Positions 28,583-37,824 of a stretch of DNA of 64,000 nucleotides are shown one piece after another. The notes beneath the pieces were generated by a model. That model was not told the DNA's origin and did not search any database. It saw nothing but the letters and a program-made list of their open reading frames with translations. The stretch comes from Planctomycetota bacterium (GTDB taxonomy: Bacteria > Planctomycetota > Planctomycetia > Planctomycetales > Planctomycetaceae). Within the stretch, counting starts at the first letter, position 1. Every line of letters begins with the position of its first letter. A program made the translations under genes and the position numbers. The stretch covers positions 52,284 through 116,283 of the forward strand of contig JAHZKX010000061.1 of assembly GCA_022600195.1 (NCBI GenBank). Reading direction: 5' to 3'.

Positions 28583-29809
28583 TCACTCTTCTTCAGCGAG
28601 CGGTGTAGGAACTAAGTTTTCATTCACTCCGCTGCTATTGTTTTTTTTCTGGATCACAGGTTTCCTATGCACTGGCAATTTTGTCGTTCGCGAAGGGCGA
28701 TACTGGTTAGATCGTTTTCCCATGCGGGTATCTCTCTGATCCATAATCACACGGGCTGCTTCTCGAACTTCTGCGTCGCTTAGTCGACTTAGATTTCCTA
28801 AATCTGCCAGGGGTTCCAGAATTTTTGTTGCTTTTGCGACAGTGCTTTCCATCAGAATAATATCTACTAATTCACGTCGCACACCTTTCAAGGAACTGAC
28901 TTGCTCATTAAGGCGATCCTGCAGGTCGGCGAGTACTTCTAATGTTTCAAGAGCATCAACAACACGTCCGGTCTCTGCCAGCAATTTAGCCTGAATTGTC
29001 ATCAGCGACTTTAAGTTTGAACCGGCCTCTGCAACATTCATTTTTTCATCGATCAGAGTCTCTTGCAGTGAAACCAGTTGTTCTGCACTTTTTTGTGCAG
29101 CGGCAATTGGCTTTGTTTGTGTCACCAGATTATTTTGAAGTGCAATCATCTTTTGACTGTTTTCACGAGCGACATCTAATTGTTGCGACTGGTCAACAAT
29201 CTGTTTTTTGAATTGAAGAAACTCATTAAAAGCAGCCATTGCATCTTTGATGCCGTTTGATTGACCCAGCGCCATTTTTTGCACTTTGATCATTTCGCCT
29301 AATGTGGAAAATGTTGATTTTAGCTGCGTTTTTTGAGAAGCCAACTGGTCCTGCATCGCCAGCATTTCATCTAATGCAGCATGGGCGCTCGAAGTCAAAC
29401 TCTCTTGCTGGATCACACGATTCTGAAAGGCATTAATCTTTTGATAGGAAGCCAAAGCCGATTCTGTTTGCTCAGCTTCTTGTTTAAGCAAAATCCGCAG
29501 ATCTCGAATCTCTGCGACAGTGGCTTGGGCTTCGGTCAGTTGCCTGGCCTGAGAATTTAAGACTGATAACAAGTTGTTGACCTGCCAGGCACTCGTCTTT
29601 GCCCCAACGAGTTTATCCATGTCCTGCTGGACAACAACTAACTCTGTCTGCAAACGCCCGATTTGACTCAACATCGGCCGTGCGACCATGAAATACATGC
29701 TCAACAAGCCAACAGTGACACCAGCGGCCATCATGGCCCAGATGTTCTGGATACTCGATAAGCGGACTTTAGTATCCAATCGATATTGTCGTTCGCCTGA
29801 ACTTCTCAA
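28583..29809 (-). CDS. Membrane-anchored coiled-coil protein with 24-residue repeats
   Basis: 408 residues from a TTG at 29809; GGGAG lies 8 nt upstream, and no in-frame ATG fits. A short basic N-terminus is followed by one membrane helix (about 24-44, AMMAAGVTVGLLSMYFMV). Residues 73-336 are eleven tandem units of exactly 24 residues with pattern xLxxMxxLQxxLxxQxxxLxxxxx and no insertions. The tail (about 360-408) is basic, then Asn/Pro-rich. I know no named family with this repeat. A single-pass protein with a long rod suggests a structural or spacer role at the inner membrane. Confidence 0.75.
   Translation of the reverse strand: MRSSGERQYRLDTKVRLSSIQNIWAMMAAGVTVGLLSMYFMVARPMLSQIGRLQTELVVVQQDMDKLVGAKTSAWQVNNLLSVLNSQARQLTEAQATVAEIRDLRILLKQEAEQTESALASYQKINAFQNRVIQQESLTSSAHAALDEMLAMQDQLASQKTQLKSTFSTLGEMIKVQKMALGQSNGIKDAMAAFNEFLQFKKQIVDQSQQLDVARENSQKMIALQNNLVTQTKPIAAAQKSAEQLVSLQETLIDEKMNVAEAGSNLKSLMTIQAKLLAETGRVVDALETLEVLADLQDRLNEQVSSLKGVRRELVDIILMESTVAKATKILEPLADLGNLSRLSDAEVREAARVIMDQRDTRMGKRSNQYRPSRTTKLPVHRKPVIQKKNNSSGVNENLVPTPLAEEE
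28802..29593 (-). repeat. Eleven in-phase 24-residue (72-bp) protein repeats
   Basis: Within the coiled-coil gene, residues 73-336 divide without gaps into 11 units of 24. Position 5 is V/I/I/M/M/F/M/L/L/L/I, position 8 is L/L/F/M/V/F/L/L/I/L/M, position 9 is Gln in seven of eleven units, position 12 is aliphatic or Ala in all, and position 15 is Gln or Glu in ten. DNA-level identity between units is low, so the repeat is old. Confidence 0.8.
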
Positions 29810-30116
29810 GGCTCTATCTCCCAGCGCTCATGATTTTACTTGGACTTAAAAATGGTACATCCTGTAGACTTTAACCATGCATCCTTGCAAATCCATTTAT
29901 GCTGTATTACCCAATATCGCCATTTTCACCTGCTGGGCTTCTCTATTATTTGACAAAAGCGAGACCATTTGAAAAATTACCCCTGAAAAACAAGCAACCC
30001 TTAAACCCTGAAATGAATAAAATTGATCACAACTTGTTTCATAGCAATGACAATGTCAGTTCATAATCGTAACATTGCTCCTTAACCTGAGTTCTCTGCC
30101 TAAGTAGGAATAATTG
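29810..30116. other. Intergenic region between divergent genes
   Basis: About 307 bp separate the coiled-coil gene (minus) and the GNAT gene (plus). It contains AT-rich sequence and a short palindrome TGACAATGTCA at 30048-30058. I see no convincing promoter pair, RNA gene or small gene. Confidence 0.5.
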
Positions 30117-30578
30117 ATGCTGGATATTCAAATCGATCAAGCAACACTGGAAGATTGTAACGCTATTGCGGAATTTAACATTCGACTGGCGGAGGAGACG
30201 GAATCCAAATCTCTGGATGCGGAACTGGTTCGAACGGGAGTCATTGAGTCTCTCGGCGATGCGCGTGGTTGCCAGTATTATGTGGCCCGCCACCAGGAAA
30301 ATATCATTGGTCAATTGATGTTTACGCGCGAATGGAGTGATTGGAGGAACGGCGAATTCTGGTGGTTCCAAAGTGTATACGTTCATCCTGACTATCGACG
30401 GCAGGGCGTTTTTCAGCAACTGTCTGAGCACATCCAAAAACTGGCACAATCAAATCCAGATGTGGTCGGGCTCAGACTTTATGTGGAAGAAGAAAATGAA
30501 CGTGCCCAGTCAACTTACCGTCAGTTGGGTTTTAACTTTCCTGGATATCATGTCATGGAAAAAATGCTGGAACGTTGA
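30117..30578 (+). CDS. GNAT-family N-acetyltransferase
   Basis: 153 residues from ATG 30117 (AGGAAT upstream; a TTG codon directly before it is also open). Motif A of the GNAT fold is clear: VYVHPDYRRQGVFQQL with the R-x-x-G-x acetyl-CoA pyrophosphate loop near residue 92. The C-terminal motif B reads GLRLYVEEENERAQSTYRQLGF. It should transfer an acetyl group from acetyl-CoA to an amine. The acceptor cannot be told from sequence; the family covers amino acids, small metabolites and protein N-termini. The creatininase-family gene follows 95 bp downstream. Confidence 0.88.
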   Translation: MLDIQIDQATLEDCNAIAEFNIRLAEETESKSLDAELVRTGVIESLGDARGCQYYVARHQENIIGQLMFTREWSDWRNGEFWWFQSVYVHPDYRRQGVFQQLSEHIQKLAQSNPDVVGLRLYVEEENERAQSTYRQLGFNFPGYHVMEKMLER

Positions 30579-30673
30579 CTCTTTCATCCCGTTAGTGATA
30601 TACCAACCAGAGACTATTTGTTTACACAGACTGCCGCTGACAACATTCCAAATGAATCCCAGGAACTGAATCC

Positions 30674-31402
30674 ATGCCTGAATCAAATCGAGATACCAGT
30701 GAAGTTCTCCTGCATAAACATACCAGACGGGAGTTTCGTGAAAGAATGCAATCCGGAGAATTAAAAGCCTGCATTATTCCTGTCGCAGCCACAGAACAGC
30801 ATCTGGAACATCTGGCGATGGAACATGACTGGCGCAGCGTTATGCTGGTAGCAACAGAAGCTGCCAAACAGCTTGCTCCCCAAGTCATTGTAGCCCCTTC
30901 AATGAATATAGGGATCAGTGAACATCACATGCGGCATCCGGGCACACTCTCGGCAATGCCCGGCGGTTGGCTCAGTGTATTATTTGACACCATTCGCAGT
31001 ATGCACCATGCTGGTTTTGACAATATTCTTGTGCTAAATGGACATGGAGGCAACATGGCTCCTTGCCTGGGAATGTGGGGACAGTTCCAACAGCGTCTTG
31101 AAATCAACTTGCACTTTGAATCTTACTGGAATCTGTTACCAGAGGAAGTTGCCTTCGCAAATTTAAAAACAAAACGATTCCCAGGACACGCTCAGGAATT
31201 TGAGACGGCTTTTGCCTTGGCAGCATTTCCAGAAAATGTCCGCCACGATGCAATGCAGGAACAGACAGATCAGGAACCGATGGAAGCCACTGCGGAAGCT
31301 GGTCAGATTATGATTGACGAAATTGTCAAACAGGTTTCTCAATACATCTCGGGCATGATCGACGGAACCAATATTGCAGAGATTCCACCTTTTCATTCCT
31401 GA
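30674..31402 (+). CDS. Creatininase-family amidohydrolase
   Basis: 242 residues. The metal-binding features of the creatininase superfamily are present: a Glu in PVAATEQHLEH, His in the same segment, Asp in AMEHDWRS, a further His in ISEHHMRHPGTLS, and the LNGHGGN motif near residue 122. Members hydrolyse cyclic amides (creatinine, formamides, intermediates of riboflavin or mycofactocin metabolism). None of those pathway genes is nearby, so the substrate is unknown. No signal peptide; likely cytoplasmic. It is convergent with the prenyltransferase-repeat gene. Confidence 0.87.
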   Translation: MPESNRDTSEVLLHKHTRREFRERMQSGELKACIIPVAATEQHLEHLAMEHDWRSVMLVATEAAKQLAPQVIVAPSMNIGISEHHMRHPGTLSAMPGGWLSVLFDTIRSMHHAGFDNILVLNGHGGNMAPCLGMWGQFQQRLEINLHFESYWNLLPEEVAFANLKTKRFPGHAQEFETAFALAAFPENVRHDAMQEQTDQEPMEATAEAGQIMIDEIVKQVSQYISGMIDGTNIAEIPPFHS

Positions 31403-31434
31403 AAAATAAAAAGATGAACGATGGGTTCTGATCT

Positions 31435-32565
31435 CTATTTCGCAGGTTGACAATGTGCCAGCGCCAATAGTGCATAGGCAGTTGCCAAATTGGGATCTGC
31501 TTCATACCAGCGTTCTGCTTTGTTTGTCCAACTGCCGTTCTCCTGTTGAAGTCCAGCCAAATGGTTGATCAGTTCCGCGCGCCAGTTATGGATCTCACCT
31601 TTCGCATCCTTAAACTCCTTTACCTGCATGGTGTCTAACGCTTTGGCAAAGGTATGAAAATAGTAGTAGAGCCCCATCTGACCCATTCCGGGATTTTCCT
31701 TTAAGGAATAATGACGACGAATCCACTCATTTGCAGCTTTGACCCGTTTATCATTCTTATCCACACCTGCGTAGATCATACTTTTCAGGCCAGCATATGT
31801 CATACTGCCATAAGACCGAAGTCCACCATCGGGAGTATTACCTGCCTGTGAGGTTCCCCCCGCAGCAGGTGTATAATAAAAACCGCCATCGTTGATTTTG
31901 GATGAAAAGGGAGTTGTGTTAAATTCTGATTCGAGATTTTGTGTACGGGACACAAAGACCAGTGCTTTCTGAATCGCTGGATCATCTGATTTCACACCTG
32001 CTTTTCGCAAAGCTTCAATCAGATATTGTGTGTTTGAAAGATCGGGACGCTGATGTTTTCCATAACCGGCTCCACCAAAGGACGTATCAGAGGACTCCAG
32101 TCCCTCTCCTTCATCCCATTGCAAACCACGCAAAAACTTTTCTGCATTCTTGATAATGGAAGTATATTGTCCTCCCTGATTGGCTGAGCTAAAGGCCATT
32201 ATCGAAATGCAAGTTTCATAATTACGATGATTACTTTTTGTATAATAGATTCCACCATCCTTCTGGACATATCCTTCCAGACGCTTGAGTGCTTTGGCAA
32301 CAACAGGGTCACCGGCGGGAACTCCACTTTCTAATAGAGCTGTTGTGATCAATGCACTGATTCCCGGCACGGTTTCTGTCGTCCACAGTCCATTATCTAA
32401 TTGACTGTTCTTGAGAAAATTGATTCCCTGCATTTGTGTTTTTTTCAAAGTCAACAAGTCAACTTCGATCACTTCAGGTTCGGCAGCGGTTGCCATCAAG
32501 CAAATGCTTGACAGAATCATTAAACAGACCAGGGAGATATTCAGCGTTCGTTGATCGGCTCGCAT
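31435..32565 (-). CDS. Secreted prenyltransferase/squalene-oxidase-repeat protein
   Basis: 376 residues from ATG 32565 with GAGGAT upstream and a signal peptide ending near ATAAEP. The mature part is an alpha/alpha barrel of repeats with the QW-like core G-L-W/G-S-W: SQLDNGLWTTE near 55, KDGGIYYT, GGAGYGKHQRPD, DGGFYYTP and QENGSWTNKAE near 345. This is the fold of squalene cyclases and protein prenyltransferases. The DCTAE or DxDD cyclase acid motif is not visible and the protein is exported, so it is probably not a terpene cyclase. Planctomycetes have many such exported repeat proteins of unknown role. Confidence 0.8.
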   Translation of the reverse strand: MRADQRTLNISLVCLMILSSICLMATAAEPEVIEVDLLTLKKTQMQGINFLKNSQLDNGLWTTETVPGISALITTALLESGVPAGDPVVAKALKRLEGYVQKDGGIYYTKSNHRNYETCISIMAFSSANQGGQYTSIIKNAEKFLRGLQWDEGEGLESSDTSFGGAGYGKHQRPDLSNTQYLIEALRKAGVKSDDPAIQKALVFVSRTQNLESEFNTTPFSSKINDGGFYYTPAAGGTSQAGNTPDGGLRSYGSMTYAGLKSMIYAGVDKNDKRVKAANEWIRRHYSLKENPGMGQMGLYYYFHTFAKALDTMQVKEFKDAKGEIHNWRAELINHLAGLQQENGSWTNKAERWYEADPNLATAYALLALAHCQPAK

Positions 32566-32909
32566 CAGATAATCCTCAATTTCAATTCACTCTGTTCTTA
32601 ATTCAGCTAAAAATAGCATCCACGAATTCTGGAATATTGGTGGCAGAACTCAAAGGATCATCTTATGCTATTTTGCATAAGAAACGGTGGCTATCGGTCT
32701 GAATGACACATCATTGGTTTTCCGGTGGGCGTAATTCAATTATATCCTGTCATACGACTATTAGAAAATGATGAATTAGAGATTTTATAAATTTTGAGGT
32801 GAGTATAGATACAAAATTAGTAATTGGTTTATAATAAACGGTATCAATGTCAGCATTCTAAGTGCTTTATGCCTCGAACCTTTCCTTTATCTGCCAGAGT
32901 CTGTGTTTC
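32566..32909. other. Intergenic region with short inverted repeat
   Basis: About 344 bp lie between divergent genes. An 8-bp perfect inverted repeat TCTTATGC/GCATAAGA with a 6-nt loop is at 32661-32682, about 96 bp upstream of the prenyltransferase-repeat start. A TATAAT at 32830-32835 could serve the RDD operon but has no clear -35. Nothing else seen. Confidence 0.45.
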
Positions 32910-33797
32910 ATGATATCAACCACCATCGGTGAGACAAACACGACTCCAGCAGTTATTTCTCCGCCGGAAAACTCTAACCGGCGCGAAGTCCTTGGCCTGG
33001 AGATGCTGATTGAGACTCCGGAAAATGTTATTTTGACGTACCAGCTTGCCGGTCCGGCAAAGAGATATCTCGCCTATATTATTGATCTGGCTATTCGTGT
33101 GGCACTTACGTTAGGCATGATGATTGTCGTTCCGATGCTGGGTTTCGTCTTGCCGGGAACCGCAATGGGAGTCCTGCTCGTCTTGATGTTCTTAAACACC
33201 TGGGGCTACTACACGATTTCAGAAGGGTTTTTCAAAGGACAATCCATTGGTAAACATATCTGTGGCATACGAGTGATTCGTGACGGCGGATATCCCATTA
33301 CTTTCTGGCCTGCACTACTAAGAAACCTCGTGCGAAATGCAGATGCGATCATTTTTTATGGTGTTGGTATCACAAGTATGTTACTTACACGTCGCTTCCA
33401 AAGGCTGGGTGATCTGGTGGCGGGAACGGTCGTTATTCAGGAACGGACTCTATCCCTACCGAGGAAGCCTGTCATTCTCGATAAAATTCAACCTTTAAAT
33501 AAAAATGAAATTGGTAGTTTTTTACCACGCGATGAAGTCCTCTCACTGATCGACGAGTTTATTGGTCGCAGGCATGTACTCACTTATGATCGCGGACATG
33601 CCCTGGCTGCGGTTTTAGCCAACAATCTTGCGGAGCGATTGAATTACTCGGGTGATCCCAAAAAGTTAACGCAATACCCGATGGCGTTTCTGGCTGCAGT
33701 CTACAAAACATTCAGCTTTTCCCAGCAGGAGGAAGAACAGGAGTTCGTCTCTGCTTATCATCTCCGAAATCAAACTGCGGAGGTGAACCTTGAATAA
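32910..33797 (+). CDS. RDD-family membrane protein, first gene of envelope operon
   Basis: ATG 32910 is preferred; the frame stays open to a GTG at 32862, which would add 16 non-conserved residues. The RDD signature is present: RYLAYIIDLAIRVALTLG (Arg and Asp), then two membrane helices and the GQSIGKHICGIRVIRDGG loop, with RRFQRLGDLVAGTVV completing the domain by about residue 185. The remaining 110 residues are soluble. RDD proteins are membrane proteins of poorly known role. Six genes in a row with overlaps start here. Confidence 0.85.
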   Translation: MISTTIGETNTTPAVISPPENSNRREVLGLEMLIETPENVILTYQLAGPAKRYLAYIIDLAIRVALTLGMMIVVPMLGFVLPGTAMGVLLVLMFLNTWGYYTISEGFFKGQSIGKHICGIRVIRDGGYPITFWPALLRNLVRNADAIIFYGVGITSMLLTRRFQRLGDLVAGTVVIQERTLSLPRKPVILDKIQPLNKNEIGSFLPRDEVLSLIDEFIGRRHVLTYDRGHALAAVLANNLAERLNYSGDPKKLTQYPMAFLAAVYKTFSFSQQEEEQEFVSAYHLRNQTAEVNLE

Positions 33798-34890
33798 ACA
33801 CAAATTTATTGAACAACGGCGACCACACTGGAAACAGTTTGAAGAAACTCTCAGGAATGGTTCAAGATCTTCGCTCTCTAAACTTCCCGCAGAAGATATT
33901 TCGAATTTTTCTCAACAACTACGCGAGGTTTCACATGATTTAGCTACGATACGATCGCGCGGGTGGGGTCATGATTTGATATCGTATTTAAATGATCTTG
34001 TCGCTCGTGGACATAATCTGTTTTATAGTGCTCCTCCTACTAATTTTGCTGGTTTCTACCGTTATCTGGCGATTGATTTCCCCCGTCTATTCCGTGCCAA
34101 CTTCGGTTATTTTCTGACAGCCTGTCTCTTATTTTTTCTGCCGCTGGGAATCAGCTGGTATGTTGTTCAAAACAATCCCAGTCTGGCTAATCGAGTCATA
34201 CCCGAAGAACTCATGGCTAGGTTTGATACTATGTATGGAGAAGAGAGTCCACTCAACTCAGTTGAGGAAAAAACCGATGATCAAGAAGAAACAGACTCGT
34301 CCGAGGACACCAGCTTCGGAAGCTTTGGTGATCAACGGGCAACGATGGCTGGTTTTTACATTAACAACAATGTGGGAATCGCATTGAAGTGTTTTGCATT
34401 AGGAATTCTGTTGGGAATTGGTACTGTTTACACTCTGTTATTCAATGGCATCTTTCTGGGTGCTGTATCTGGATATATTGTCAGCCAGGGCAACGGAGAT
34501 CGATTTTTAAGCTTTGTCATTTCGCATGGCTCTTTTGAATTGACGGCGATTGCCGTAGCAGGAGGCGCCGGTCTCATGCTGGGTAATGCCCTGATTCATC
34601 CCGGTCAGAGAAAACGGTTCGAGTCATTGCAGGTTCGCGGACTCGAAGCGGTTCAGATTGCCGGGGGTGCCGCCGTCATGCTGGTCGTGGCTGCGTTTAT
34701 AGAAGCATTCTGGTCCCCGTCTGACATTCCGAATCTCGTAAAATACGTCGTGGGAAGCGGACTCTGGTTGCTGGTCTTTTTATATCTGGGATTAGCGGGA
34801 CTGCAATCTGATTCCCGGCTGGTGTCAGTGAGAAACAGGGAACGAACCAGATCTCATGAAACGGACCATAGTGGGAAACGGCAACGATGA
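33790..34890 (+). CDS. SpoIIM/DUF95-family membrane protein
   Basis: 366 residues from a TTG at 33790, which overlaps the RDD gene by 8 bp and has GGAGGTG 5 nt upstream. An N-terminal soluble helical region (about 1-85) precedes a membrane helix near LTACLLFFLPLGISWYV, an acidic loop (about 150-180), and four further helices with the stage II sporulation protein M pattern ISHGSFELTAIAVAGGAGLMLG (about 237-258, His-Gly-x-x-E). In non-sporulating bacteria the family travels with RDD, DUF4129, MoxR and DUF58 genes; its role there is unknown. It overlaps the next gene by 4 bp (ATGA). Confidence 0.87.
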   Translation: MNKHKFIEQRRPHWKQFEETLRNGSRSSLSKLPAEDISNFSQQLREVSHDLATIRSRGWGHDLISYLNDLVARGHNLFYSAPPTNFAGFYRYLAIDFPRLFRANFGYFLTACLLFFLPLGISWYVVQNNPSLANRVIPEELMARFDTMYGEESPLNSVEEKTDDQEETDSSEDTSFGSFGDQRATMAGFYINNNVGIALKCFALGILLGIGTVYTLLFNGIFLGAVSGYIVSQGNGDRFLSFVISHGSFELTAIAVAGGAGLMLGNALIHPGQRKRFESLQVRGLEAVQIAGGAAVMLVVAAFIEAFWSPSDIPNLVKYVVGSGLWLLVFLYLGLAGLQSDSRLVSVRNRERTRSHETDHSGKRQR

Positions 34891-35801
34891 GATTTGATCA
34901 TGTCAATATTGCCTTTGTTCCTCGTAATTCAGCCAATTGTCTGGATTTGGCGATTATGTTTTATGGTCGCTTTCTGATCCCCATTCTCAAGCTCTGGTCT
35001 CTGTTTGCCATTCCCGCTTGCGCGCTGGTCTATCTGCTCAGCTACTATTTTCTGGTAGATCTCAGAGTCGCAATCACAATCGCTTATTTTACAACATCAC
35101 CTTTGGGAGTTTTGCTTACCTGGAATACAGCATTATACACTTTTGGAAATTCAAAGGGGTTCCCAAGTTTGAAGCGCCAATTGAATACACGATTGATTCT
35201 GTTGATGATTCGTTGTCTGTTTGACAGAACTGTTTTATTTCTCGGGCCCGCATTAATTTTATTCTCCGGAAATGTTTTCATCATACTGGGTTTCATTTCT
35301 CTTTTGTTTCCGGGAATCTGGTTGGCATTACGGAACGGATTTCGAGTGGAACAGTCTTCACTCCGTTATGCCGGAATCGCTTCACCACAGGGAACCTCCC
35401 ACGATCATCGTACGAAAGATTTAATTTCACATGATTTTGGGACACTATTTTTTCGAGGTGCCATGACCTTTTTTTTCTGCTATCTAATGACTTTCGTACT
35501 CTTTATCACCTTTGATTATCTTTCCTACACGTTGCTGGAATATCCAATATTAATGGGCCAAATCCCTTATGTTTTCGATTCTGAATCGATAGACCAGTCC
35601 CTGACTAATATCATACTCCTGATGACATCAGACCCAAGAGTACTAACATTTTTGACAGGTTTCATCTTACTTGTCTATCCCATTGGTCGAATCGCGTGGT
35701 TCTTTACTTACATCGATCTACGGGTTCGTCTTGATTGCTGGGACATGGAACTACGTATGGCGGAACTTTCGCAAAAACTGAATCCTGGGGAGGCAACATA
35801 A
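34887..35801 (+). CDS. Hypothetical six-helix membrane protein
   Basis: 304 residues from ATG 34887, overlapping the SpoIIM-family stop by 4 bp. About five or six membrane helices are seen, including YGRFLIPILKLWSLFAIPAC, VFIILGFISLLFPGIWLAL and FFCYLMTFVLFITFDYL. I do not recognise a family, though hydrophobic proteins of this size commonly fill this position in planctomycete RDD-SpoIIM-DUF4129 operons. Tight coupling on both sides implies it works with its neighbours in the membrane. Confidence 0.75.
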   Translation: MRFDHVNIAFVPRNSANCLDLAIMFYGRFLIPILKLWSLFAIPACALVYLLSYYFLVDLRVAITIAYFTTSPLGVLLTWNTALYTFGNSKGFPSLKRQLNTRLILLMIRCLFDRTVLFLGPALILFSGNVFIILGFISLLFPGIWLALRNGFRVEQSSLRYAGIASPQGTSHDHRTKDLISHDFGTLFFRGAMTFFFCYLMTFVLFITFDYLSYTLLEYPILMGQIPYVFDSESIDQSLTNIILLMTSDPRVLTFLTGFILLVYPIGRIAWFFTYIDLRVRLDCWDMELRMAELSQKLNPGEAT

Positions 35802-36595
35802 TGACGTGTTACTTCCAACAAGGTGTGATTCATAAAATAAGATCCATACTGATTGTGACAGCCAGCCTGTCCCTGCTGACAACGACCGCTTTTTCACAGC
35901 CTACAAAGAACGCTCCATTCGATATTGATTCGCCTGATCGGGCAATGATTGAACAGGATACAAAAGAAATTCTCAAACGTCCTGAATTTCGCCATCTGAC
36001 GCGAGAACGACAGATAACCACTGATTCACCATTTGACCTCGAAGAACTCATCAAGGAAGAACCAGAAACAAACACCGCCAGCAGTGGTTCCTTCATAGCT
36101 GACTTTGCCGGATCTATCATCATGTTATTTTCCTATTTTGGCATTATCTGTGCCTGCGGATTAATAGTCTATCTGCTTTATCGGTCTCTAACTGGCTTCA
36201 GGTTCTCAGACAAAATAAAAGACAAGTCACCTCCAGATCAATTACAGGGCGAATTGACATTGGAAGAGATTATTTCTCCTGCTGAAAGCGAGGCATCAAC
36301 ATATCTGCAGAGAGCAAAAAAGTTAGCCCAGACCGGGGACTACCACAATGCCATCATTCAGTTGTTATATGGATCAATGAGTTTTATTGAACGATCGGGC
36401 TGGATTCGCTTTCGCAAAGGATTAACGTATCGGGATTACCTCCGCGCAACGCGACCTCATGGTTTGCCCAGTGATTCATTTCGTCAGATGATCCGAACTT
36501 ATGAACCCCTGGGGTTTGGCCGTCGGGAAGCCACCAGAGAACATTTTGAAAGTACACTTAGTCATTATGAAGCAGCCTTCCAGAAAAAAGCGTGA
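35801..36595 (+). CDS. DUF4129-domain membrane protein
   Basis: ATG 35801 shares a base with the previous stop (TAATG) and has GGGGAGG about 7 nt upstream, so it is chosen over the longer frame from 35735. A signal-like segment (residues 10-31) is followed by a soluble acidic stretch, one membrane helix (about 100-125, GSIIMLFSYFGIICACGLIVYLLY) and a cytoplasmic DUF4129 domain at the C-terminus (about 165-264). The domain holds the hallmark GDYHNAIIQLLYGSMSFIER, then RKGLTYRDYLR and a terminal ...FESTLSHYE. Topology is type I with the domain inside. Function of the domain is unknown. Confidence 0.82.
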   Translation: MTCYFQQGVIHKIRSILIVTASLSLLTTTAFSQPTKNAPFDIDSPDRAMIEQDTKEILKRPEFRHLTRERQITTDSPFDLEELIKEEPETNTASSGSFIADFAGSIIMLFSYFGIICACGLIVYLLYRSLTGFRFSDKIKDKSPPDQLQGELTLEEIISPAESEASTYLQRAKKLAQTGDYHNAIIQLLYGSMSFIERSGWIRFRKGLTYRDYLRATRPHGLPSDSFRQMIRTYEPLGFGRREATREHFESTLSHYEAAFQKKA

Positions 36596-37811
36596 ACGCA
36601 GGAACGCCGGCTGGATCTGGCTGATGTTCCTCTGTGCCTTACTCTCTCTCCACCTCTGGTTTCCAGAGTTTGGTACGGGAGCATTCAACGATTCCTATAG
36701 TTCTTCTGCCGGTGGAAAAAAAGCGTTCTATCTGTTGATGGATTATGAATCAGTTGGCGCAGAACGGAATCGTGTTCCCTTAACAATCGCAATTTCTTCT
36801 CTGGACTATGAGGATTCTCTCTGTCTCCTGGGGCCGGCCAGATACCCGAGTCCGTTGGAGTGGTCTTCGCTGCTTGGATGGGTAAAAGAGGGAGGGCATC
36901 TGATCGTTTCTGCGAACCACGAACACCCGGAATTCAAAATTGAACCATTAAATATCAGCGTGAGTTATCTCGATGAAACGGAACGTGAAAACATACCAAT
37001 TGCTGAGCCAAACTCAGAAATAAAAGAAGAGAGTTCTCTCTCATTATCATTAAAAAAAGAACATAGCCTGCTAGAAGGCAAGGCTACAACAGTCTTTCCT
37101 GACACCCCTTCCATCGTCTGGAAAACCAACGCCCAGGTGAAATCGAAAACCGGACAAACACTTATTTCGTTAGGAGAGACGAAACAGGCAGTGCGAATGA
37201 AACACGGCTTTGGGGAAATTATTGTTGCTGCTTCATCTGAGATATTTTCCAATCAATCTATGGTTGATGGTGGAAGTGTTCCCGCGTATCGACTGATTGA
37301 ATCGGTGGGCGAAGCTGATTATGTTGTCATTGATGAATCGTTGAATGCATCGGGCACTTCAAAAGTAGTGGCATTGTTAATTGACCCTACCTTTCGACCT
37401 TTGACCATCCAACTATTGATCACACTGTTAGTCTTTGGCTGGTGGCATAGTGTTCGGTTTGGTCCGATTCTTTCGTCTCATATTCTTCCGCGGCACAACA
37501 TTGTTTCGCACACTGACAATGTTGGGAACTTACACTATAAAAACGGTAATGGTCGTGCATTACTCTATGCTTATGTCAAACAGTTATTCACGGAATTAAA
37601 TCTCAGACGCTTTCAGGGAGAAGAACACAGGGTGATTGATCCCATCGCCCGGCGATTGAAAGAGGATCCTCAAAAAGTGAAGTCTTTTCTGAAACAGGCG
37701 GCGAAACTCTCGAAATCGGAAAAAGTAAGTCGTCAACAATTAGGTGATTTGATTCGTAAATTGTCAAAAATTCGTCAAGCAGCCCAACCTGGCAGCTCCA
37801 GAATTAAGTAA
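36567..37811 (+). CDS. DUF4350-domain membrane protein
   Basis: ATG 36567 lies inside the end of the DUF4129 gene (29-bp overlap) and begins a basic N-terminus and helix (about 16-33), so it is preferred to the longer frame from 36501. The outer part (about 40-270) shows the DUF4350 pattern: YSSSAGGKKAFYLLMDYE, then SLLGWVKEGGHLIVSA with Rossmann-like alternation. A second helix lies near LLITLLVFGWWHSVRFGP (about 293-310), followed by a basic cytoplasmic tail. No ribosome site is seen, consistent with translational coupling. Confidence 0.8.
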   Translation: MKQPSRKKRERRNAGWIWLMFLCALLSLHLWFPEFGTGAFNDSYSSSAGGKKAFYLLMDYESVGAERNRVPLTIAISSLDYEDSLCLLGPARYPSPLEWSSLLGWVKEGGHLIVSANHEHPEFKIEPLNISVSYLDETERENIPIAEPNSEIKEESSLSLSLKKEHSLLEGKATTVFPDTPSIVWKTNAQVKSKTGQTLISLGETKQAVRMKHGFGEIIVAASSEIFSNQSMVDGGSVPAYRLIESVGEADYVVIDESLNASGTSKVVALLIDPTFRPLTIQLLITLLVFGWWHSVRFGPILSSHILPRHNIVSHTDNVGNLHYKNGNGRALLYAYVKQLFTELNLRRFQGEEHRVIDPIARRLKEDPQKVKSFLKQAAKLSKSEKVSRQQLGDLIRKLSKIRQAAQPGSSRIK

Positions 37812-37824
37812 CGAAAGCATTTCA

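Noticed and set aside
31435..32565. Terpene (squalene-hopene) cyclase
   Set aside because: The protein has a signal peptide, is only 376 residues and lacks a visible DxDD acid motif; only the repeat fold is shared.
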